Shown: positions 9,001 through 16,551 of the stretch, piece after piece | How the letters are laid out: the number at the start of each line of letters is the position of its first letter | Position numbering within the stretch: the first letter of the stretch is position 1 | From: Terriglobia bacterium | Lineage (GTDB): Bacteria; Acidobacteriota; Terriglobia; Bryobacterales; Bryobacteraceae | Reading direction: 5' to 3' | NCBI GenBank assembly: GCA_020073365.1 | Contig: JAIQFL010000034.1 | Span: 1 to 49,183, forward strand | DNA length: 49,183 bases | Made by a program: the position numbers and the translations under genes | The notes under the pieces: model-generated | What the model was told of the DNA's origin: nothing | The model's input: the letters and a program-made list of their open reading frames with translations, nothing else | The model's database searches: none

Positions 9001-9579
9001 CAGTTCTTCGAAGCCGAGCGCGCCGGCAACGCGATCCAATTGTTCGCGCCGGGTGGAGTTGCTCCCATCCACACCTTCCAGTTCGGCCGGCAGCGCCGCG
9101 AGAATGGCCTGAGCCTGAGCGATTACATTCTGGATTCCGAGGACGGCCGGCGCGACCACCTGGCGCTATTCGTGGTGACGGCGGGGGCGTGCATCCGGGA
9201 ACGGTCGGAGGAATGGAAGCGGGCCGGCGAGTTCTTCAAGGCGCACGCCATTCAGGCGCTGGCTATCGAAACGGCTGAAGGCACGTCGGAGTGGCTGCAC
9301 CGGCGCATCCGCGAGGACTGGGGCTTCCCCGATCCGCCCACCACCACCATGCACGACCGTTTCACCTCGAAGTATCGCGGGAAGCGGTACAGCTTCGGCT
9401 ATCCGGCGTGTCCGAATCTGGACGACCAGCAGGGCCTCTTCCACCTGCTGAAGCCCGAGGATATCGGCGTACACCTGACCGAAGGCATGATGATGGAGCC
9501 GGAAGCCAGCGTGAGCGCCTTGGTGTTCCACCACCCGGATTGCGCGTATTTCACGACGGATGAGGGGGAAGGAGTGTAG
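6034..9579 (+). CDS. metH: cobalamin-dependent methionine synthase
   Basis: 1181 residues, about the length of the E. coli enzyme. It transfers the methyl group of methyltetrahydrofolate through cob(I)alamin to homocysteine. The order is standard: homocysteine-binding barrel with zinc ligands Cys231 (GMNCATGP) and Cys294-Cys295 (GGCCGTTP); pterin-binding barrel opening with PLIVGERTNVIGS near 340; four-helix cap; B12 domain with GDVHDIGKNLV, where His758 is the lower cobalt ligand; and a C-terminal AdoMet-binding reactivation domain to 1181. ATG 6034 gives the conventional start just before RVLIIDGAMGTML; the upstream in-frame codons derive from the hairpin repeat. It is cytoplasmic. It stands alone, not in an operon. 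Confidence 0.97.
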   Translation: MTASEERRRALDDILEQRVLIIDGAMGTMLHQVPLSIEIDYLGRENCPEILNVTRPDVIQGVHRAYLEAGADIIETNTFGGARMTLEDNKLEDRAYELNLRAARIARQVADEFSTADKPRFVAGSIGPTTKNVNTTGTATFQQFRTDYYQQAKALMEGGSDFLMIETCFDTGALKAGLVAIEQLRRDLGMAIPVIASVTIFDTGTMLAGQAIDALYTSIANHELLAIGMNCATGPDLMTDHIRTLHHMSSFPISCYPNAGLPDAEGNFPETPQSLTAQLDRFLQHGWLNIAGGCCGTTPAHIRAIADAAQSRKPRKVPGRSHRAFYSGIDLVEAEESSRPLIVGERTNVIGSRLFKNMVAAEKWEEATEIARWQVKNGAHIVDVCLQSTDRDEMDDIPPFYEKLIRKVYAPVMIDTTDPRALELALTYCQGKSIINSINLEDGEEKFERVCPLARLYGAALVVGSIDEDKLQAQAFTRERKLAVAERSVGLLTEKYGIPAEDIIIDPLVFPCATGDANYIGAAVETIEGIRLVKEQIPFVKTVLGISNISFGLPASAREVVNSVFLYYCTKAGLDLAIVNAEKLERFASIPEEERRLAENLLFNSPPVDAADESRTAPEDWRQQTAEQKAAINQWHIAAITEHFRKTGKRVKQHAEDLPLDQRLANYIIEGTKDGLVADLDRKLAEGAAPLDVVNGPLMAGMSEVGRLFNNNELIVAEVLQSAEAMKAAVSYLERFMEKADTAARGKVILATVKGDVHDIGKNLVEIILANNGYTVVNLGIKVSPDALIRAYQEHKPDAIGLSGLLVKSTQQMVITATDLKTAGVMVPLLVGGAALSEKFTRNKIGPAYGEAVCYAKDAMTGLSLMNRIMDPAERTAVLESHRFLEAVAQPEAAPESLAPLTTRRSAKVRTDVPIPAAPYSDRKVRDLPHLAELWSYINPYMLFGRHLGFKGNFEKALAERDEKALELLHNMEEVKQEAARFMKVRAVWQFFEAERAGNAIQLFAPGGVAPIHTFQFGRQRRENGLSLSDYILDSEDGRRDHLALFVVTAGACIRERSEEWKRAGEFFKAHAIQALAIETAEGTSEWLHRRIREDWGFPDPPTTTMHDRFTSKYRGKRYSFGYPACPNLDDQQGLFHLLKPEDIGVHLTEGMMMEPEASVSALVFHHPDCAYFTTDEGEGV

Positions 9580-9644
9580 TCTTGTAACTGAAAAAAACAG
9601 ATAGACGATCTCCTAAACGAGGAAGATCAAGAGCAGGCAACCAA

Positions 9645-9902
9645 ATGACCACAGACGAACGTTTGGACCGCATTGAGAAGTCGATTGAGAATCTTACCCG
9701 GTACGTGCAGGATTTTCGCACCGAAACCGCCAACCGCTTCGAGATCATGGACAGCCGCCTGACCGCTCTTGCGGCTGTCTACGGGAGCGTGGAGGCGCGC
9801 ATGGCGCCCCTCGCGAAAGCGATTCCCGACTTCGGCGCGATCGCCAGCCGGCTGCAGGTCGAGCAGTCGCGGATTGCGAAGCTCGTCGAGCCCGCGGCGT
9901 AA
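9645..9902 (+). CDS. small coiled-coil hypothetical protein
   Basis: An 85-residue protein whose first 50 residues keep a heptad-like pattern (ERLDRIEKSIENLTRYVQDF, then TANRFEIMDSRLTAL), so a coiled coil is likely. No signal peptide or known domain. It starts 66 bp after metH and is followed by 128 bp before the phosphatase. Short proteins of this type are common in acidobacterial genomes and have no assigned role that I know of. Confidence 0.6.
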   Translation: MTTDERLDRIEKSIENLTRYVQDFRTETANRFEIMDSRLTALAAVYGSVEARMAPLAKAIPDFGAIASRLQVEQSRIAKLVEPAA

Positions 9903-10030
9903 GCGACTATTGCCCCCCGCCCACAAGAAGCCGATGAGAGGGAGCCGCGCCCTCTCGCGGCCCCGCAATAGCCGGCCCATTGCACAGCGCGGCCAGCCAT
10001 TGGGGCCGTGATACGCTGAAAAACTATCGC

Positions 10031-11548
10031 ATGAAGAAGCTCCTACCGTCCTTGCTGCTGGCCGCAAGTCTGTTAGCCGCAGCGCCCCAGAAGCCGAAGC
10101 TGGTTCTATTCATCGTGGTCGATCAGTGCCGCTATGATTACCTCACCCGGTACGGTAAAGAGTTCCGAGGCGGCTTCGACCGTTTGCTGCGAAACGGCGC
10201 GAGCTTCACCAACGCGCAGGACAATTTCTTCCCGACCCTGACGGCGGTGGGTCACGCAATCCTCCTCACCGGCGCTATGCCTTCCGCCACCGGTATCGTT
10301 GGCAACGACTGGTTTGATCGCCAGACGGGGAAGCACGTGACCAGCGTATCCGACGATGCCACACGACTGGTCGGAACGGACGGAGCCGAAGGGGCTTCGC
10401 CTCGCCGGTTGCTGGTGCCCACCGTTGGAGATGAGCTCAAGAAGGCGAATGGTGGCCGGCCGCGGGTCTTGGGGATTGCCGTGAAAGACCGAAGCGCCAT
10501 CCTGCTGGCTGGACAAAAGGCCGACGGCGCCTACTGGTTCGATGACAAGAGCGGCATGTTCGTGACCAGCAGCTATTACCGGTCCGCGCTGCCGGACTGG
10601 GTGCGGACATTCGACGATGGCCACCCCGCGGACCGATACCTGGGCGTCACCTGGCTGTCCCACCGGATCCCCAAGGATGGTAGCCCCTTGTACAAACCCG
10701 TCGAACGGAGTCCGTTTGGACTCGAACTGATGGAGGCGCTGGCCGAGCACGCCCTCCAGGCCGAAGAACTCGGCAAGCGGGGCGAGACGGACCTGCTGGC
10801 CCTCAGCTTTTCATCCACCGATTATGTCGGCCATGACTACGGGCCTGACTCGCCGGAGGTGCACGAGGCCCTCCTGAGCATGGATCGGCTTCTGGAGAAG
10901 CTTTTTCAAGCGGTCGATCGCGAGGTTGGTCTCTCATCGGTGCTGGTTGTCATGACATCGGATCATGGGGTTTCACCGCTGCCCGAGGTGAGCCGCGCCC
11001 GGAAAGTACCGGGTGGCCGCCTTCCGTTGGCCGCCATCAGCGACTGGGTCCAGGCCGCGCTGGCTTCGAAGTACGGACCGGGCAAGTGGGTTGCCGGCTG
11101 CTGGGACCTTCTGATCTACCTGAACCGGAACCTGATCGCGCAGAAGAAGCTGGATGTGGCCGATGTGAACCGGGCGGCCGCCGAGGCGCTGCTCCGCATG
11201 CCCCACATCGCGCGGACTTACACGCGCGAGCAACTGATTGACGATCCCGCGGTTCGCGACAAAACGGACCGCCGTGTCAAAGAAAGCTACGACACGGTCC
11301 GAGGTGCCGACATCGAGTTCCTGCCGCAACCCTATTGGGTGTTCACCACAGACCAAACGATGCACGGAACCACATATGACTATGACACCCACGTGCCCCT
11401 GATCTTCATGGGTTCGGGCATCCGCGCCGGGCGATACGATTCTACCGTCCCGACGAATGACATCGCGCCGACGCTGGCGGAGATCCTCGGCGTGCCCAAG
11501 CCGAGCGGCTCGGTCGGGCGCATCCTCTCGGAGATGTTCACGCAATAG
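10031..11548 (+). CDS. PafA-like alkaline phosphatase / type I phosphodiesterase family, secreted
   Basis: 505 residues from ATG 10031, which places a signal peptide (MKKLLPSLLLAASLLAAA) at the very N-terminus; an upstream TTG at 9980 would bury it. It belongs to the alkaline phosphatase superfamily: metal ligand Asp31 in VVDQCRYDY, nucleophile Thr71 in FPTLTAVGHA, DYVGHDYG, TSDHG and a late HGTTYDYDTHVPL metal-binding His. This layout matches periplasmic PafA-type phosphomonoesterases and nucleotide pyrophosphatase relatives. It probably releases phosphate from organic esters outside the cytoplasm; the exact substrate cannot be read from the sequence. Confidence 0.85.
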   Translation: MKKLLPSLLLAASLLAAAPQKPKLVLFIVVDQCRYDYLTRYGKEFRGGFDRLLRNGASFTNAQDNFFPTLTAVGHAILLTGAMPSATGIVGNDWFDRQTGKHVTSVSDDATRLVGTDGAEGASPRRLLVPTVGDELKKANGGRPRVLGIAVKDRSAILLAGQKADGAYWFDDKSGMFVTSSYYRSALPDWVRTFDDGHPADRYLGVTWLSHRIPKDGSPLYKPVERSPFGLELMEALAEHALQAEELGKRGETDLLALSFSSTDYVGHDYGPDSPEVHEALLSMDRLLEKLFQAVDREVGLSSVLVVMTSDHGVSPLPEVSRARKVPGGRLPLAAISDWVQAALASKYGPGKWVAGCWDLLIYLNRNLIAQKKLDVADVNRAAAEALLRMPHIARTYTREQLIDDPAVRDKTDRRVKESYDTVRGADIEFLPQPYWVFTTDQTMHGTTYDYDTHVPLIFMGSGIRAGRYDSTVPTNDIAPTLAEILGVPKPSGSVGRILSEMFTQ

Positions 11549-11899
11549 TGGGGCGGACCCCATATTATTAGAAATCATAGGCCGCAGCGGTCTTGCAAGA
11601 TCAGCCGCACATGCCGTCGGAGACCGCGCCAGGAGGCCCGCAACCACGCTCCGCCCTGGCCCTGGGAGCGTAGGTTTTTTTTCGAAGCTCTTTGTTTCAA
11701 CAGGATACCTCGGCGCCCGAGACTGCTTACACGGTGATAATACGGTGTATCCCGTTGTTCGGGGGCGCTCTTTGGCACATCATGAATGGGCTTTTGGGGA
11801 CAGGTACATTGACAGGCGAGTTGATCGGTGTTACGTCTAAACCTAAATCGAACTTAAGGTCTTGAGACGTAGTGGTGTTTTCTTAAAAGGAACACTCAA
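11549..11899. other. gene-free interval before the receptor gene
   Basis: No gene is supported here. TGGGG at 11549 and CCCCA at 11558 form a short stem just after the phosphatase stop, a weak terminator candidate. TTGACA at 11809-11814 is a perfect -35 box, but the sequence 17 bp on (about 11832) is only half like a -10 box, so a receptor promoter here is only possible. Confidence 0.3.
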
Positions 11900-12019
11900 A
11901 TGATAAAGAAGCCGCCCATGACCCCCGCTGGTCCCAATCGCATCGACGGGAATAGCCGGTGGCGGCATTCTCTCCCTTCTGCGGCTATTCTCTCATCTCA
12001 AGGAGGACAAATTGCGTAA
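11900..12019 (+). CDS. possible 39-codon leader ORF overlapping the receptor start
   Basis: ATG 11900 is preceded by AAAAGGA at a good distance and opens a 39-codon frame that stops at TAA 12017-12019. The receptor's TTG start (12012) lies inside its last codons, so the two would be translationally coupled. The peptide is Pro/Ser-rich without a known motif. The receptor's own AAGGAGG site falls inside this ORF. It could be a regulatory leader or simply chance. Confidence 0.35.
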   Translation: MIKKPPMTPAGPNRIDGNSRWRHSLPSAAILSSQGGQIA

Positions 12020-15000
12020 TTGTCTAGGAGTGGGGCTGCTGGCCCTGGTTTTCCTGCTGGCAATGCCCGTGTTCGCGCAGATCGCCGCCGGCGTCATTTC
12101 CGGCAGGGTTACCGATCCTTCTGGGGCGGTCGTACCCGCGGCACAGGTCACGGTCATCCAAACCGAAACCAATACTGAAAGCAAAAGTGAGACTAATAGT
12201 GACGGTGTATACCGCGTGCCGTCCCTCCGCCCTGGCCCCTACCGGGTGAGCGTCACGGCTACCGGATTCAAGCTGAGTGTGCGCGACGGCCTCACCCTCC
12301 GCATCGGCGAGGATCTCGGGGTGGATGTCAAGCTCGATGTCGGCGCGGTTACCGAATCCATCCAGGTCACCGGTGCGCTTCCCTTGCTGGAGACGCAAAC
12401 CTCGTCCACTGGCCAGGTGATGGAGGGCTCGTATCTCTACGCGCTGCCCAACTACCAACACTGGGAAAAGGGCGTGCTGTACTATACTCCCCAAGTCCAG
12501 CACAGCAACGCCGCGTGGCCCGGTTCGTTGGGCAATTGGTCCATCAACGGCGGCAATAACTACCAGATCGGCTACTTTGAAGACGGCCAGTTGGCCACCA
12601 CGATGAACGGTGGCACCACCTTGAATTCCGTCTCGGTGGGTGTGGAGGAGGTCAAGGTGCTGACCAGCGCCTTGCCGGCCGAATACGGCCACGCCACCAC
12701 CGGCCTCATCAGCGTGGTGAAAACGGGCGGTACCAACGTGCTACATGGCACCGGCGGCGAGCTCTTCAAAAGTAGCCCCATGGTCCACCGCCCGTTCTTC
12801 CAGTTGACAACCCTCCCGCAACAAGGCGTTACTCAACTGTTCCAGCAACCGGATTTCATGTTGTCCGGGCCGGTTTACATCCCCAAGCTCTATAACGGTA
12901 AGAACAAGACCTTCTTCGAGGTGGCGGGCTCATACCACATCGACCAGAACACCAATCAGGCCGCCTTTACGGTTCCCACGGCCGCGGAGTTGTCCGGCGA
13001 TTTCAATTTCCCGGGCACAACGCCGAACCAGATCTACGACCCGAACAGCACCAGCGGGACCTTCGCCGCCGGCAACCTGTCGCGCACTGCCTTCCCCAAT
13101 AACCAGATCCCGGCAAGCCGGTTCAGCAGTATGTGGAATAAGATAGCGGCCAACAAACCTTTCGCCGCGCCCCAATCGGGAAGCGGCATCTTTACGCCTA
13201 CCGGCCCCAGCAACAACATCAATAGCAGTGCCGTCGGAAAGTACTATAACATCACCAGCCAAGTCCGCGTGGACCACACTTTCACAGACAGGTTCAAGGT
13301 GTTCGGCAGCTACTCCACGGGACAGCAACACCAGCCCGGGATCAACAGCGTGGTCACCTACGCGCCTTTCGACGCCAATCAGTTGGTCACTTATACTGTG
13401 CAAAACGCGGCTACCATCGGGTTGACCTACACCATCTCTCCCACCCTGATCAGTGAGACCAGAGTGGGTGAATACCGGCAGACCAATAACCCGCGGACAA
13501 CCTCGCCGGACGACATGTTTGCGCTCGCCAAGACTGTTCCCAACCTCCCGGCAGATGTATACCTCAACCCGCTCAACGTCGGGTTCGGCCTCGGTCAGGG
13601 TAACAACCAGGGCAAATACGGCAATGGCGGACTCGGCCAGGGAACCCTGAGCGTTGCGGTGAACAACAACCACCAGTTGCGCCAGGACTTTACCAAGGTC
13701 TGGGGCACGCATTCCTTCAAGTTCGGGTACGAGTGGCTGTGGCAAAACTACGTCGCCCACAACATCGGCAACCCGCGTTTGTCCCTCACCTTCGGCGGCA
13801 CCAACGGCATTGGGCCCACCGGGACAGGCATCCCCAATACGGGCGGTATCGGGCTGGCGGACGTCATGCTCGGGTACGTCACCAGCTACAGCTACGCCCA
13901 GCAAGGCGCCAGCACCCTTCCTGAAGACTCTATCCACAGCTTCTATTTCCAGGATGACTGGCGGATCCTTCCCAAGCTGACCCTCAATCTAGGTCTTCGC
14001 TACAGCACCGAGAGCCCGCCGCACAGCAAGTTCCCCGGACAACTCAGTAACGGAAGTCTGACGGTACCGGACAACGTTTATCCTCAGTCGGTCCCCGGCG
14101 TCATTACCTGCCCGCCTGGCGGATGCATGGGCGGGTGGGTCCAGCCCAAGGGCGGGATCTACAACCGCGATAACAACAACTTCCAGCCCCGCATCGGCCT
14201 GGCGTACAATATCGAGCCGAATACAGTCATCCGCGCCGGCTTCGCGCTTTTGACGCTGGATCAGAACCTCGGGTACACTACCCAAAACGAGATCGGCGGC
14301 GCCAGCTTCTTCCAACAGAACGTCGCCCAGCAGCCCAATGTATACACTCCGCTGTTCAATATTAACCAGGGTGTGCCGGCGTTCGTTCCTAACCCGACGC
14401 TGGCGAACGGAACCATACCTACCACAGCTTCCTCACCGTCGGGTCGCGGCACGCTGACCGTGTACCCCGCCAACTACCACAACCCCTATACGCTGAACTG
14501 GAACATCAGTATCCAGCACGCGCTAAAGAAGGACTACCTGTTGGAATTGGACTATGTCGGCAGCCACAACGTGGGCTTCGGGGGCAGCATCAACATGGAC
14601 TCGCGGCCGTACGGGACCGGTATCGACCCGAACGGGAATGTGATCGATCTGACCCAGCCCGCCAATTGGGCCTACCGCAACACCTGGACTTCCAACTCGT
14701 CGGCCGTCAACGGCACGCAAGCCTACAAGCCCTATCCCAATTGGAACCAGGTCAACCTGCAGTGCAACTGCGTCAGCATGATCTACCATTCGGGAACCGT
14801 CAAGGTCGAAAAGCGGTACTCGTATGGCCTGTCCTTCCTGACGTTCGCCACCTGGCAGAAGGGCTTGACCACCAACTGGAACAGTCAAAATCTCTACCAA
14901 CCAATCAGCGTAGGCCGATCGGTCACGGGCATCACCCAGAAGTACCGCTTCACCAGCTCCATGACCTACGAGCTGCCGCTCGGCAAGGGCAAACACTTCA

Positions 15001-15611
15001 TGAACCAGGGACGCCTGAAGAACTGGCTGTTTGGCGGCTATAGCCTTTCGTGGAACTTCTCCGTCTGGGCCCCCAGCGCTCTCAGCACCGGCTACTCGGG
15101 CGCCTCCTACGTCAACCCCGCAACCGGCGCACTAGGGGGCCGGCAGGATTATCCGGGCTACGAGCCGTTACCCGGCAGCAGCCTCTTCCGGATTCAGGAC
15201 CCGCACCTTCGGGATAACTGGCAGGACCTCGGTGGCAACCGCTTCGCACAGTCGGCCCAGAACCCTCTGGTCACCAACTGCGGTACGGCGATCCCCAACT
15301 GGGGTAACAATTGCGTCGTGGTCGCTCCCTCGTTTACCAATGGCAACATGCCGACGAACATGTGGAGACCGGAACGGATCATCGGGGCCAACCTGTCGAT
15401 GTACAAGGACTTCCCGATCAAGGAGCGGTTCAAGGCGCAACTCCGGCTGGATTTCTTCAACCCGTTTAAGTGGTACAACTGGAACACGCTGGTCACCACG
15501 ATGAGCCAAACCCAGCCGGCGCTTTTTGGCACAATTCCTCTCGGTGATTTCGGGGATTCCACCGAAGGCGGACCGCCGGAAATGCAATTGTCGTTCCGGA
15601 TCAAGTTTTAG
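12012..15611 (+). CDS. TonB-dependent receptor, Oar-like, with carboxypeptidase-regulatory-like domain
   Basis: 1199 residues. A signal peptide (residues 1-23, ending VFAQ) leads into a carboxypeptidase-regulatory-like/CNA-B fold (ISGRVTDPSGAVVPAAQVTV, with YRVPSLRPGPYRVSV) at about 29-110, then a plug-like region (ITESIQVTG-type, TGQVMEGSYLYALPN), and a long beta-barrel ending in an aromatic C-terminus (LSFRIKF), as expected for outer-membrane insertion. The start is TTG at 12012, supported by a perfect AAGGAGG 6 bp upstream. Proteins of this class are greatly expanded in Acidobacteria and are thought to take up oligosaccharides or peptides; the ligand is unknown here. A terminator-like hairpin follows at 15648. 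Confidence 0.9.
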   Translation: MRNCLGVGLLALVFLLAMPVFAQIAAGVISGRVTDPSGAVVPAAQVTVIQTETNTESKSETNSDGVYRVPSLRPGPYRVSVTATGFKLSVRDGLTLRIGEDLGVDVKLDVGAVTESIQVTGALPLLETQTSSTGQVMEGSYLYALPNYQHWEKGVLYYTPQVQHSNAAWPGSLGNWSINGGNNYQIGYFEDGQLATTMNGGTTLNSVSVGVEEVKVLTSALPAEYGHATTGLISVVKTGGTNVLHGTGGELFKSSPMVHRPFFQLTTLPQQGVTQLFQQPDFMLSGPVYIPKLYNGKNKTFFEVAGSYHIDQNTNQAAFTVPTAAELSGDFNFPGTTPNQIYDPNSTSGTFAAGNLSRTAFPNNQIPASRFSSMWNKIAANKPFAAPQSGSGIFTPTGPSNNINSSAVGKYYNITSQVRVDHTFTDRFKVFGSYSTGQQHQPGINSVVTYAPFDANQLVTYTVQNAATIGLTYTISPTLISETRVGEYRQTNNPRTTSPDDMFALAKTVPNLPADVYLNPLNVGFGLGQGNNQGKYGNGGLGQGTLSVAVNNNHQLRQDFTKVWGTHSFKFGYEWLWQNYVAHNIGNPRLSLTFGGTNGIGPTGTGIPNTGGIGLADVMLGYVTSYSYAQQGASTLPEDSIHSFYFQDDWRILPKLTLNLGLRYSTESPPHSKFPGQLSNGSLTVPDNVYPQSVPGVITCPPGGCMGGWVQPKGGIYNRDNNNFQPRIGLAYNIEPNTVIRAGFALLTLDQNLGYTTQNEIGGASFFQQNVAQQPNVYTPLFNINQGVPAFVPNPTLANGTIPTTASSPSGRGTLTVYPANYHNPYTLNWNISIQHALKKDYLLELDYVGSHNVGFGGSINMDSRPYGTGIDPNGNVIDLTQPANWAYRNTWTSNSSAVNGTQAYKPYPNWNQVNLQCNCVSMIYHSGTVKVEKRYSYGLSFLTFATWQKGLTTNWNSQNLYQPISVGRSVTGITQKYRFTSSMTYELPLGKGKHFMNQGRLKNWLFGGYSLSWNFSVWAPSALSTGYSGASYVNPATGALGGRQDYPGYEPLPGSSLFRIQDPHLRDNWQDLGGNRFAQSAQNPLVTNCGTAIPNWGNNCVVVAPSFTNGNMPTNMWRPERIIGANLSMYKDFPIKERFKAQLRLDFFNPFKWYNWNTLVTTMSQTQPALFGTIPLGDFGDSTEGGPPEMQLSFRIKF

Positions 15612-15647
15612 CGCTTCCCTGCTTCCAGCTCTGAAGTTTTCAAAAGA

Positions 15648-15689
15648 CGGGGCGGGTTCCGGAGTCAGGAACCTGCTCCGCTTCTTTTT
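15648..15689 (+). terminator. Rho-independent-like terminator after the receptor
   Basis: CGGGTTCC at 15653-15660 pairs with GGAACCTG at 15668-15675 (one G-T pair) around a 7-base loop. The flanking GGGGC/GCTCCG can extend the stem, and CTTCTTTTTG follows. It lies 37 bp after the receptor stop. Confidence 0.6.
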
Positions 15690-15870
15690 GCATGCCGGGC
15701 ATGTTCGACAACTCTGGGGTGAAGGTACGGCGGGTTGCAGTACGCAGCGCCAAAGCAGAGTCCTGGCACTGGCCATGCCGACGGCCCGACGGCCATGGGC
15801 GTTTGACTGTCCTGCGGTGAGGGACTATGGTGGGCAGGAAATTGCGACAATAGCGAGCAGAGGGACGTGT

Positions 15871-16140
15871 ATGACGATCACACTTCGGCCGGAGCATGAA
15901 AAACTGATCGCCGAGGCGATCGAGACCGGTGCTTATCAAGACCCCGATGAGGTGATCGGGCGGGCACTGGAAATGCTGCACTCAGAGGACGAGTGGCTCC
16001 ACGATCACAAAGCGGAGGTCGCCGAAAAGATCGAGCGCGCCTTCGGCCAGGTCGAGCGCGGTGAGTTCTTCTCGGCCGAGGAATCTCGCGCCGATATGGA
16101 GAAGCGCAAGGCGGCGTGGCTTCGTGAGCAGATGCGCTGA
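15871..16140 (+). CDS. ParD-like ribbon-helix-helix antitoxin
   Basis: 89 residues from ATG 15871. The start MTITLRPEHEKLIAEAIETG, followed by YQDPDEVIGRALEML, is the classic ParD/CC2985 ribbon-helix-helix pattern: a DNA-binding strand, two helices, then a charged C-terminal tail that would wrap the toxin. It overlaps the toxin start by one base (TGATG). Antitoxins of this type bind and repress their own promoter; the interval 15700-15870 would hold the operator. The antitoxin looks intact while its partner does not. Confidence 0.85.
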   Translation: MTITLRPEHEKLIAEAIETGAYQDPDEVIGRALEMLHSEDEWLHDHKAEVAEKIERAFGQVERGEFFSAEESRADMEKRKAAWLREQMR

Positions 16141-16366
16141 TGGTGCCGCTCTACGATGTTGCCGCCGAGGCTCAGAATGATCTCTTTGAAATCTGGCGGC
16201 GCATCGCTGAGGACAGCGTGGATCTGGCCGACCGCATCGACCTGTCCTGTTCTTTCCGCTCCATTCGTTCCTCGTGGTGTATCAGCCAGACGTCAATCGC
16301 ATCCGCATCATGGCGGTGCTTCGCGGAAGGCGCAACGTCAAGCGCATTTTGCGAGAAAGGCTTTGA
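16140..16366 (+). pseudogene. ParE/RelE-type toxin, internally deleted and frameshifted
   Basis: The start reads as a ParE toxin (DVAAEAQNDLFEIWRRIAEDS, then DLADRID). Just after this, another frame carries the typical ParE C-terminal part: PVLFFPLHSFLVVYQPD, then RIRIMAVLRGRRNVKRILRERL, ending at TGA 16364-16366. About 25-30 residues expected between the two parts are missing, and the frame changes at the junction (about 16235-16245). The toxin should therefore be inactive. Pairing with the intact antitoxin upstream is standard for the family. Confidence 0.8.
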
Positions 16367-16551
16367 GCAGTAACGATTGTACATTCTGCGCGAGTCTCCC
16401 GAGTCCCCCTCCGCGGGCCCGCCGCTTATTCTCAGCAAATCAGATCGGTTTCTCCCTATTCGAGGGCGCCGGTTGCTAGAATTTCAGGTTCGAGCCACAC
16501 CCCTGCTTTGGTTGCAGCGGAGCACAGTGAGATAGAAAGTCGAGGCGTCGA

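Noticed and set aside
7504..9159. A 551-codon minus-strand frame opposite metH, and similar frames opposite the receptor
   Set aside because: They are antisense shadows of clearly assigned genes, with biased His/Arg/Gln composition.
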